A stretch of DNA of 64,000 bases from CAVOJY01 sp963696405. GTDB taxonomy: Bacteria; Chloroflexota; Limnocylindria; Limnocylindrales; CSP1-4. Shown piece by piece: positions 44,745-52,558 of this stretch (positions are counted from its first letter, which is position 1; every line of letters starts with the position of its first letter). A model generated the notes under the pieces. That model made no database searches, was not told the DNA's origin, and saw only the letters and a program-made list of their open reading frames with translations. Location: positions 352,699-416,698 of the forward strand of contig CAVOJY010000007.1 of NCBI GenBank assembly GCA_963696405.1, read 5' to 3'. The position numbers and the translations under genes are program-made.

Positions 44745-46735
44745 CCCGCCCTCGTTTCCGCCGGCGCGTCTCGCGCGGGAACCAGGCCGAGCCGGCTGAT
44801 GGTCTCGCGGACCTGTTGCTCGAGCCCGTCCACGTCCAGGCGCAGCGTCCGCCGCAGGTCCGTCACGGCCCCGTGGTCCACGAACCGCCCGTCGGGGATC
44901 CCGATGACCTGGACCGGCACGCCCCGGAGGGACGGGTCGCCGATGGCAACGCTCGCGAGCGTCTCGAGCACGCCGGAGCCGAACCCGCCGGTCTCCACGC
45001 TCTCCTCGAACGTCACCACCAGTTGCGCACCGCGTGCAGCCGACGTGATCAGGTCGACGTCCAGCGGCCGTGCGAAGCGGGCGTTCACGACCGCGACGGA
45101 CCAGCCGTCTCCCTCGAGCCTGCCGGCGACCGCCAGTGCTCGCTGGACGATGGGGCCGAAGCCGACGAACAGGAGGTCGGCTCGCCCGCCGAAAGCTCCA
45201 CGAAGCAGCTCGCCCTCCCCCACCCGGATCGGCAGCGGATCGACCGGCGGCAGATCGAGGCCCGGGCCGCGCGGGTAGTGGATGGCAAAGGGGTGATCCT
45301 GGGCAAAGGCCGTTCGAACGAGCCGCCGCAGCTCCTGCTCGTCTTTCGGGGAGGCGACGACGAGGTTCGGCAGCTGTCGTTGCGCGGGGATGGTGAACAT
45401 CCCCTGGTGGCTCGTGCCGTCCTCGCCGACGAGCCCCGCGCGGTCGACGCCGATGACCACGGGCAGGTTGTTCTGGCAGACGTCGTGGACGGTCTGGTCG
45501 AAGGCCCGCTGGAGGAAGGTCGAGTAGACGGCCACGAACGGCCGCATCCCCGCGAGGGCAAGCCCGGCCGACAGCGTGACCGCGTGCGGCTCGGCGATGC
45601 CCACGTCGAAGAAGCGCCCCGGGTACGCGGCGCCGAACCGGTCGAGACCCGTGCCGGTGGGCATGCCGGCGGTGATGGCCACCACCCGCGGGTCATCGGC
45701 CGCGATGTCGATCAGCTCCTGCACGGCCAGGGCGGAGTAGCCCGGCGGCTTCTTTGCCGAGGCCTCCTTCTGCGCCACCGAGGGGGTCGCGTCACCGTCG
45801 CCGTTCGTCCCCATCGGCGGCAGCACGGCGCCGTGGAAGCTCACCTGGTCCCGCTCGGCCGGCCGGTAGCCGCGGCCCTTCTGGGTGCGGACGTGGACGA
45901 TGACCGGCCCCTCGAGCCGCAGGGCGCGCCGGAACGTCGAGACGAGCGCCGCCAGGTCGTGCCCCGGCACCGGGCCGATGTAGGTGATGCCGAGATCCTC
46001 GAAGAGGCGCCCCGGCTGCTGCACGAAGTTCACCACCGACTTGCGGATTCGGCGAGACACCTCCACGGCGGAGTCGCCGACAACCGGCAGGCGCTCCAGG
46101 AGGGCGTCGTATCCCGCCTTCGTCGTCTGCCAGGCAGGCGAGAGCTTGATGGCGCTGAGGTACGTGCTGAGCGCACCGACCGACGGCGAGATGCTCATCT
46201 CGTTGTCGTTCAGCACGATGAGCAGCTGTGCCCGGCGGTGGCCGATGTCGTTGAGCGCCTCGAGCGAAAGGCCGCTCATGAGGGCGGCGTCCCCCACCAC
46301 CACGACCACGCGCTCCGAGCCTCCGCGCAGGTCGCGCGCCAGGGCCAGGCCGAGCCCGATCGAGAGGCCTGTCCCGGCGTGCCCGCCGTCGAACACGTCG
46401 TGCGGGCTCTCAGAGCGTCGCGGGAAGCCGCCCACGCCGCCGAGCTGCCGAAGCGTCCCGAACTGGTCGAGGCGGCCGGTGAGGAGCTTGTGCGGGTAGC
46501 ACTGGTGCCCGGTGTCCCAGACGATGCGGTCCACCGGCGAGTCGAGCAGGCGGTGGAGGGCCACCGTGAGCTCGACCACCCCGAGGGCGCTGCCGAGGTG
46601 GCCGCCGGTCCTGGCCACCGTCTCCACGATGACGCCGCGCAGCTCTTCGCAGAGGGCCATGAGCTCCGGGCCGGTCAGCCGTCGCAGGTCGCGGGGGCCG
46701 GTGAGCGACTCGAGGATGGGCGCCTGGCGGTCCAC
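44741..46735 (-). CDS. dxs: 1-deoxy-D-xylulose-5-phosphate synthase
   Basis: A thiamine-diphosphate enzyme that condenses pyruvate and glyceraldehyde-3-phosphate in the first step of the MEP pathway, 664 residues. The early part shows GGHLGSALGVVELTVALH, VWDTGHQCYPHKLLTGR and GGHAGTGLSIGLGLALAR. The ThDP-binding GD motif is at 148-149, with NDNEMSISPSVGALS following. The second half has FDVGIAEPHAVTLSAGLAL with the catalytic Glu, DRAGLVGEDGTSHQG and ALAVAGRLEGDG. The start is GTG 46735, immediately before DRQAPILESL. The long frame before it belongs to the antisense of xseB. It lies 13 bases after xseB. Confidence 0.95.
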   Translation of the reverse strand: MDRQAPILESLTGPRDLRRLTGPELMALCEELRGVIVETVARTGGHLGSALGVVELTVALHRLLDSPVDRIVWDTGHQCYPHKLLTGRLDQFGTLRQLGGVGGFPRRSESPHDVFDGGHAGTGLSIGLGLALARDLRGGSERVVVVVGDAALMSGLSLEALNDIGHRRAQLLIVLNDNEMSISPSVGALSTYLSAIKLSPAWQTTKAGYDALLERLPVVGDSAVEVSRRIRKSVVNFVQQPGRLFEDLGITYIGPVPGHDLAALVSTFRRALRLEGPVIVHVRTQKGRGYRPAERDQVSFHGAVLPPMGTNGDGDATPSVAQKEASAKKPPGYSALAVQELIDIAADDPRVVAITAGMPTGTGLDRFGAAYPGRFFDVGIAEPHAVTLSAGLALAGMRPFVAVYSTFLQRAFDQTVHDVCQNNLPVVIGVDRAGLVGEDGTSHQGMFTIPAQRQLPNLVVASPKDEQELRRLVRTAFAQDHPFAIHYPRGPGLDLPPVDPLPIRVGEGELLRGAFGGRADLLFVGFGPIVQRALAVAGRLEGDGWSVAVVNARFARPLDVDLITSAARGAQLVVTFEESVETGGFGSGVLETLASVAIGDPSLRGVPVQVIGIPDGRFVDHGAVTDLRRTLRLDVDGLEQQVRETISRLGLVPARDAPAETRAG

Positions 46736-46748
46736 GTGGCGTCCCGGG

Positions 46749-47069
46749 CTATGCCCCGGCCGGCTCGTCGCTGTCGAGCTCAACCGCACGCAGCGCGCCG
46801 CCCGCCTCCTCCACGAGCCGCTGGACCCGCAGCTCCGCCTCGTCGAGGAGCCGCGCGCAACGCTCGTGGAGCTGCACGCCTCGCTCGAAGGCGGCGATCG
46901 CCTCCTCGAGCGGCAGGTTCCCCGACTCGAGCTGGCCCACGACATCCTGGAGCTCGGCGAGCGCGGCGTCGAAGGTGAGCGTCTCGACCGGCGGCAGACC
47001 CCCGGGCGGGGTCGCCGCGGCAGTCACTGCACCGGCTGCCTCGGCCGGTCCCGGGGTGTGCGCACTCAT
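46749..47069 (-). CDS. xseB: Exodeoxyribonuclease VII small subunit
   Basis: A 106-residue small subunit that binds XseA to form exonuclease VII. The conserved core is LTFDAALAELQDVVGQLESGNLPLEEAIAAFERGVQLHERC, a two-helix bundle with the LE.G.L.LE.....F..G..L.. pattern. It is preceded by an Ala/Pro/Thr-rich N-terminal tail of about 30 residues. The ATG at 47069 overlaps the frame-corrected xseA stop at 47066-47068 (ATGA), so both subunits are coupled. An apparently continuous open frame running from xseA into xseB is an artefact of the frame break in xseA. Confidence 0.9.
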   Translation of the reverse strand: MSAHTPGPAEAAGAVTAAATPPGGLPPVETLTFDAALAELQDVVGQLESGNLPLEEAIAAFERGVQLHERCARLLDEAELRVQRLVEEAGGALRAVELDSDEPAGA

Positions 47070-48572
47070 GGCCCGGAGTCTCGCACGCGGACGACCCGGG
47101 CGTCCAGCGACCCTCTCGCGAGCCGCACATCGAGCCGGTCCTCGGGCGCGACAACCGCCGCGTCGCGGAGCACGCGCCCGCGGTCGTCGCGGACGATCGC
47201 GTATCCCCGGTCGAGCGTGGCGTACGGGGACAGGACCGCCAGCGCCGCGGCCGCCGCCCGGACGTCCCCGGCCGCCCGGTCGACGCGTGCGGCCACCAGG
47301 AAGGGCAACCGGTCGGCTGCCCGGGCGAGCCGGCGCTCGTCCGCCCGCCAGCGGGCATCGGCGGCCCGGCGCGCCCGCTCCAGGAGCCGGCCCGCCTCCT
47401 CGCGATCGGCGGCGAGCACCGCCCCGGGGTGGAGTCGCATGAGCGCCCGCCGCTCGGCGGTCAGGACCTGGCGCGGGCCCGCGAGCGTCCGCACCGGCCG
47501 ACGCCCCGAGGCGCCGCCTCGCCTCCCGAAGGCGTTCGCGCGCCGCCTCGCGCGAGGGAGTCACCAGCTCGGCGGCCGCCGACGGCGTCGGCGCCCGGAC
47601 GTCCGCGGCGAAGTCCACGAGCGTGACGTCGGTCTCGTGGCCGACGCCGGTCACCAGCGGCACGGGGCATGCCGCCACGGCGCGCACCACCCGCTCGTCG
47701 TTGAACGCCCAGAGGTCCTCCGCCGACCCGCCGCCGCGCGCGAGGATCACGACGTCCACCGCCTCGCCCGTCGCGGCGTCCTCCCACCGGGCCAGCCGCC
47801 GGAGCGCGGCCACGATGCTCTCGGGGGCGGCATCGCCCTGCACGAGACAGGGCGCGAGGACGAGCCGGGTCAGCGGCCAGCGGCGCGCCAGGACCCGGCG
47901 GATGTCGTGGAGCACAGCCCCCGTGGCGCTCGTGGCGACGCCGACGACCCGGGGAACAGCCGGCAGCGGCTGCCGCCTCGCCGCGTCGAACAGGCCCTCC
48001 GCGGCAAGCCGCGCCTTCAGCGCCTCGAAGCGGAGCGCCAGGTCGCCGAACCCGGCCGGCTGGAGCGCATCCACGTAGAGCTGGTACGCGCCGCCGGGCT
48101 CGTAGACGTCGACCCGGCCGTGGACCACGACCCGGAGCCCGGTCTGCGGCTCGAACGGGCTGGCGAGGCGCTCCCGCTGGAAGAAGACGCAGTTGAGCTG
48201 GGTTCGGTCGTCGCGCAGCACGAAGAAGGCGTGGCCGGCGGCGCTCACGCTCACCTGCCCGATCTCTCCCTCCACCCAGACGTCCCGGAAGCGGTCCACG
48301 CCGCGGAGGACGTCGCGGATCGCCCGCGTCAGCTCGGCGATCGTCCAGACGCGGATCGACGGGGGCCTCCCCTGCTGCTGCGATCGATCAGGCGCCGGGG
48401 TCCCCCAGAGGGGCGGCGGCTCCGGCCCCGGCGGACCGTTCCCGGGCTGACCGTTTCCGGACGGACCGTTCCCGGGCATGCCGCTCCCGGACCCACCCAC
48501 GCGCTCGCCCGAGCGCTCGAGCCAGCGGTTCCAGGGGCGCTCGCCCGCGTCCGGATCGTCCCCGCGCCGCAC
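47066..48572 (-). CDS. xseA: Exodeoxyribonuclease VII large subunit, one frame break
   Basis: The catalytic subunit of exonuclease VII, degrading single-stranded DNA. The N-terminal OB-fold begins VWTIAELTRAIRDVLRGVDRF after a Gly/Asn/Pro-rich tail. The catalytic region has VGVATSATGAVLHDIRRVL (a family motif), VVILARGGGSAEDLWAFNDE and PLVTGVGHETDVTLVDFAAD. From REARRRLG the open frame turns Arg/Gly-rich. One base less in a run of four C's at 47504-47507 puts it into RRPVRTLAGPRQVLTAERR, ending SPYATLDRGYAIVRDDRG and VRVRDSGP with a stop at 47066. The start is GTG 48572. Confidence 0.88.
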
Positions 48573-48607
48573 GGCCGTCCTTTCGTCGTCGCCGGATGTG
48601 ATGCCGC

Positions 48608-49165
48608 CTACAGGCGCGTCTGGTAGTCGCCGGTGCGGGTGTCGATGCGGATCGTGTCGCCTCCGCTCACGAAGAGCGGCACCTGCACCACGAGGCCCGT
48701 TTCGAGCGTGGCCAGCTTGCGCGCGTTCGTCGCGGTGTCGCCGGCAAAGCCCGGATCGGTCTCGGTCACCACCAGGTCCACCGTCACGGGCAGCTCGACG
48801 CCGATCGTCTCGCCCTCGTAGCTCGTCCGATCGAGCGTCATCCCGTCCTTCAGGTACCCCGCCGCGTCACCCAGCTGCTCGGCGGTCAGGATGAACTGCT
48901 CGAACGATTCGGAATCCATGAGGTGGAACTCGTCTCCGTCGCGGTAGAGGAACTGGACCTGGCGGCGGTCGAGGTAGGCCCGCGGCCACCTGTCACCCGC
49001 CTGGAACGAGCGCTCGACCGTCTGGCCCCGCTTCACGTTCTTGAGCTTGATGCGAATCTGCGCCGAGCCGCGGCCCATCTTGATGTGGTGGTAGTCGAGG
49101 ATCTGCCAGAGCTCGCCGTCGAGCTCGATGACGATCCCCTTGCGCAGGTCGCCGGTCGAGATCAT
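48608..49165 (-). CDS. efp: Elongation factor P
   Basis: EF-P relieves ribosome stalling at proline runs. The 185-residue length and three-beta-barrel pattern are standard: MISTGDLRKGIVIELDGELW, the loop HHIKMGRGSAQIRIK, then RRQVQFLYRDGDEFHLMD and the C-terminal domain GFAGDTATNARKLATLETG with FVSGGDTIRIDTRTGDY. At the tip of the first domain the residue that is Lys34 in E. coli is Arg32 here (KMGRG). Arg-type factors are known; in some species the Arg is rhamnosylated by EarP. No earP neighbour is visible in this window. Confidence 0.96.
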   Translation of the reverse strand: MISTGDLRKGIVIELDGELWQILDYHHIKMGRGSAQIRIKLKNVKRGQTVERSFQAGDRWPRAYLDRRQVQFLYRDGDEFHLMDSESFEQFILTAEQLGDAAGYLKDGMTLDRTSYEGETIGVELPVTVDLVVTETDPGFAGDTATNARKLATLETGLVVQVPLFVSGGDTIRIDTRTGDYQTRL

Positions 49166-49239
49166 GGTGGGGTGGACTCCTGTCGGTGGCGGCCGCTCCG
49201 GACCGGCCTTATGTCGCTGGGTCCGCCGATTCTAGCGGT

Positions 49240-50493
49240 TCACCCGCCGAGGACGGTCAGCTCGCGGGTGAACTGCGTCAGGCGGTCCGCGATGCCGCGA
49301 TCGACGTCGAAGTGGATGAGGTCCTCGATGCGGACCCCCACCTCGCCGGGCAGGTAGACGCCGGGCTCGACCGAGAACACCGACGGCGTCGGGAGCGTGA
49401 CCGGGGCGGCCTGCTGCCCGAGGAACGGCCGCTCGTGGGTGGCGAGGCCGACGCCGTGGCCGAGGCCGTGGCCGAAGCGGTCGCCGAAGCCCGCGCCCGT
49501 CACGACCCGTCGGGCCACCTCGTCCAGTTCCGGGCCGGTCGGGATCTCGCGGGTCGCCGAGGCGCGGGACAGAGCCTGAAAGGCGTCCTCCTGGGCGGCC
49601 TGGATGAGGAGGTAGAGCCGCAGGTGCGGCCCCGACGGCTCGGCGACGAAGAAGGTGCGCGTCATGTCGCTCCGGTACCCCGCCACCTGGGCGCCGAAAT
49701 CGAAGAGCAGCGCCTCGCCCTTCGCGACGCGCCGTTCGCCCGGGGCGCCGTGCGGCAGCGCGCTCCGGGGACCAGACAGGCAGGTGACGTCGAAGGCGAC
49801 CGCCTCCGCGCCGTTCGTGCGCATGTCCCACTCGAGGCGCAGCGCCAGCTCGCGCTCGCTCATCCCGGCCCGCACCTCGCGGACGAGACGGTCGAGGGCG
49901 GCGTCCGCCACCCCGCAGGCGGCACCGATGCGCTCGATCTCGGCCGGCTCCTTGGTCGCCCGCAGCTCCTCCACCCAGCTGCGGGCCGGCACGAGTTCGA
50001 CTCCCGGTTCGGCCGCCGCAAGGGCCGTCCAGAGGGCATGACTCGCGTGCGATGCCTCCACCGCGACCCGCCGCACCCGCCTGCGCCGCCCCGGCCGCCC
50101 TCCGGGGCCAACCGGGCGCAGGCTCCGCAGGAGCACCGGCCAGCGCTCCGCCAGCTCGCCGTAGCACTCCTCGATGCGCGCCGGCGCGCACTCCTCCCGC
50201 GCCTGGTCTCGGTAGCGGGTGTCGGCAAGGACCACGACCTCATCGGCCGACACGAAGAACCGCCCCGAGTCCCCGGCGACCTTCTCTTCGCCCTCGGCAA
50301 GGACGAACCCGGCCAGGTACCTGCTGTTCTCGCGGCCGACCCCGAAGTACGCGTCGATGCCCTCGGCGGCGAGACGCTCCCGCAGGCGCGCCACCCGTAC
50401 CGGGCGCGCGCTCACGTCGGCGGCGTGCCAGCGGGCATGGTCATCCGGCGTGGGTGGAGGCGGCGGTGGCGAGTGCATGAGCAGGAGCGGCAT
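49240..50493 (-). CDS. pepP: Xaa-Pro aminopeptidase family protein (M24B)
   Basis: A 417-residue metallopeptidase of the aminopeptidase P/prolidase family. After an N-terminal creatinase-like domain (RLRERLAAEGIDAYFG through RSWVEELRATKEPAEIERI) the pita-bread domain shows the full ligand set: D265 (LLFDFGA), D276 (SDMTRTF), H346 (GHGLGHGVGL), E376 (FSVEPGVY) and E390 (VRIEDL). A proline-rich stretch of eight prolines follows the start, MPLLLMHSP. It lies upstream of efp on the same strand, a neighbourhood shared by many bacteria (pepP/pepQ-efp). The exact substrate class, aminopeptidase or dipeptidase, cannot be settled by eye. Confidence 0.88.
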   Translation of the reverse strand: MPLLLMHSPPPPPPTPDDHARWHAADVSARPVRVARLRERLAAEGIDAYFGVGRENSRYLAGFVLAEGEEKVAGDSGRFFVSADEVVVLADTRYRDQAREECAPARIEECYGELAERWPVLLRSLRPVGPGGRPGRRRRVRRVAVEASHASHALWTALAAAEPGVELVPARSWVEELRATKEPAEIERIGAACGVADAALDRLVREVRAGMSERELALRLEWDMRTNGAEAVAFDVTCLSGPRSALPHGAPGERRVAKGEALLFDFGAQVAGYRSDMTRTFFVAEPSGPHLRLYLLIQAAQEDAFQALSRASATREIPTGPELDEVARRVVTGAGFGDRFGHGLGHGVGLATHERPFLGQQAAPVTLPTPSVFSVEPGVYLPGEVGVRIEDLIHFDVDRGIADRLTQFTRELTVLGG

Positions 50494-50550
50494 CGGACCC
50501 CTTCTTACCAGACCGCGCTTATCGCCGGCTTGTCGCGCGCTTCTCGCAAC

Positions 50551-51981
50551 CTACTTGTAGCCGTACTTCACGAGGTTCGCCTCGTGCTCCTCGAGCGTCC
50601 TGGCGAAGGCGTGCGTCCGCGAGCCGTCCTTCTTCGCCACGAAGTACAGGTAGCCGGCCTTGGTGTCGGGCTCCAGGGCGGCCTGGATCGACGCGAGGCT
50701 CGGGGTGTTGATGGGACCGGGGATCATCCCCCTCTTCAGGTAAGTCTGGAAGCCCGCCAGGTCCTCCGGCACCTCGACGGTCGCGAGCGGCTTCCCGACC
50801 GGGTTCCAGAACGAGTAGTCGGGCCACTTCTCGAAGGGCAGGTCGCGGAGCTGCATGCTGTCCCAGGCGTAGATCACGGTGGGGTCCGCGTTGAGAAGCA
50901 TGTCCTTCGCGATCCGGTTGGCGTAGACGCCCGCGATGAGCGGTCGCTCCTCGTCCACGGCGGCCTCCGTGTCGACGATGGAAGCCAGCGCCAGGACCTC
51001 GTAGAAGTCCCGTCCCTGCGCCTCGGCCGCCCGGATCGGGCCCATGCCGACCGTTTCCACCCACTGGTCGAGGAGCTTGCGCAGGAGCGCCTCCGGCGTG
51101 ATGTCGGGGTAGACCTGGAACGTCCCGGCACCCAGGTACCCCTCGAGCGATCGCCCTTCGGGCAGCGTGGCGAGGAACTCGTAGTCGTTCCGCAGGGACG
51201 CTGGGGGGTCGCTCGCGAGCCGGTAGAACTCGGCGACGTCCATGTCGAGGCCGACAGTCTGCAGGTAGGCGGCGATCTGCTCGAGGCGAAGGCCTTCCCG
51301 CAACGCAACGGCCACCACGGCGTCGGGCGGCTGCTCAAGCCGGGTGACGATCTGGTCGGGCGTCATGGAGGGCGACAGGCTGTAGTTTCCCGCGGCGATC
51401 CGGTCGGACAGACCTCCCGTCACGATGAGGTACATGACGGCGAGATCGTCCTTCACGAGCCCCTGGTCCTCGAGCGCCCGGGCGACCTGGGTGGCCGACG
51501 CTCCTTCCGGGACGGTGAACTTCACGGTGGTCACGTCCGTGCCGGCGGGCTCGGTCAGCGTGGGACCCAGCCCCGACTTCACCATGTCGGCCACCGGCCC
51601 GAACCGCATCATCGAGGGGTTCGACGCGGCGAGATCGCGGACCGTGCCGGCGACGGCGGGGCCGACGACCGTCACGGCAAGGGCCAGGACGAGGGCGGCC
51701 ACGCCCAGGATCACCAGAAGGGCGGTGAGGCCGCGCGGGATGCCGCGACCTCCAGGCGGGCGGCGGTTCACCGGGCCTGTCGGCGGCAGCCCGCCCGGCG
51801 AAGGCGCGATCCGCCCCGGTTCGACCGCGTCGCGGGGACTCCAGCTGCCGCTTCGCACGCCGTTCGGGCCGGGGTCCTGGGGCGGCGGCAGGTAGCCCGG
51901 GGCCGGGCGTTGTCCGTAGTTCGGCCCGCGGCCGCCGGCCGGACCGTTCGGGGGCCCGGGCGGCGGGCGAGTGCCGCTCAA
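50551..51981 (-). CDS. mltG: Endolytic murein transglycosylase MltG (YceG-like)
   Basis: A membrane-anchored lytic transglycosylase that cuts nascent peptidoglycan strands, 476 residues. A long Pro/Gly-rich cytoplasmic tail (GTRPPPGPPNGPAGGRGPNY) precedes the single membrane helix LTALLVILGVAALVLALAVTV. Outside are the LysM-like segment VKFTVPEGASATQVARALEDQGLV and the catalytic domain with LEGYLGAGTFQVYPDITPEALL. VLALASIVDTEAAVDEERPLIAGVYANRI carries the catalytic Glu, and NPVGKPLATVEVPEDL and PGPINTPSLASIQAAL complete it. The start is TTG 51981, whose overlap with the ruvX stop reads TTGA. Confidence 0.9.
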   Translation of the reverse strand: MSGTRPPPGPPNGPAGGRGPNYGQRPAPGYLPPPQDPGPNGVRSGSWSPRDAVEPGRIAPSPGGLPPTGPVNRRPPGGRGIPRGLTALLVILGVAALVLALAVTVVGPAVAGTVRDLAASNPSMMRFGPVADMVKSGLGPTLTEPAGTDVTTVKFTVPEGASATQVARALEDQGLVKDDLAVMYLIVTGGLSDRIAAGNYSLSPSMTPDQIVTRLEQPPDAVVAVALREGLRLEQIAAYLQTVGLDMDVAEFYRLASDPPASLRNDYEFLATLPEGRSLEGYLGAGTFQVYPDITPEALLRKLLDQWVETVGMGPIRAAEAQGRDFYEVLALASIVDTEAAVDEERPLIAGVYANRIAKDMLLNADPTVIYAWDSMQLRDLPFEKWPDYSFWNPVGKPLATVEVPEDLAGFQTYLKRGMIPGPINTPSLASIQAALEPDTKAGYLYFVAKKDGSRTHAFARTLEEHEANLVKYGYK

Positions 51982-52491
51982 CCGGCGTCTCCCGTCGCGT
52001 TTCCCTGGGCGGCCCCCCCGTTGCCGGGACCACGCCCTGCCCCAGCGGCGGCGCGGGCGTCGAGCTCCGCCTGGAGGATGCGCGCGGCCGCCTCGCGGTC
52101 CACGCTCGCCCGCCTGCGCCGGATCGCGGCCCTGGTCGGCTGCCCGGTCGCTCGCTCGCGCCGGAGCCGCGGCTGGCGCGGCCTCGGCGGCCTGGGTCGT
52201 GTAACGCTCGTCACGCCAGGCCAGGCGCAGCCCGGTCCGCTCGGCGATCCCGTCCCCCCAGGCGCGCGTCCGGACGGCCTGTTCCCCCTCCGCGCCGTCG
52301 CCCTCCAGGGGAAGCCCGACCACCAGCTCGGTCGCCCCCTGCTCGGCGGCCAGCCGGGCGACCAGCCCCGCATCCGCTTCGATGTTCACCCGGCGGAACG
52401 TCGCGAGCGGGTGCGCACCCAGGCCCACCGCATCGCTGACCGCGACGCCGACCCGCCGATCGCCGACATCGAGGCCGATCAAGCGAGTCAC
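51978..52491 (-). CDS. ruvX: Holliday-junction resolvase-like RuvX (YqgF), one frame break
   Basis: An RNase H-fold nuclease family member, implicated in rRNA 16S 5'-end processing and as a resolvase. The start GTG 52491 gives TRLIGLDVGDRRVGVAVSD with the first catalytic Asp, then ATELVVGLPLEGDG and LRLAWRDERYTT, the typical DER.T. motif. After it the open frame turns Ala/Pro-rich. One extra base near 52170 hides the true tail RLRRERATGQPTRAA and DREAAARILQAELDAR, ending at 51978. With that correction the protein is ~170 residues, long by ~25 because of a Gly/Ala tail. The corrected stop overlaps mltG's TTG. Confidence 0.85.
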
Positions 52492-52558
52492 AGGGCCTGC
52501 GTGGTTCCCAGGGTCTGCGCGGTTCACGCGGCATCCCCGGCGAGGACCGATCCGAACC

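Noticed and set aside
44684..46978. 764-codon plus-strand open frame
   Set aside because: Antisense shadow of dxs; Arg/Gln/His-rich translation with no family sequence.
46749..48572. Apparent XseA-XseB fusion protein of 607 residues
   Set aside because: The fusion arises from an extra base in a C-run near 47504; the corrected XseA tail and ATGA overlap show two genes.
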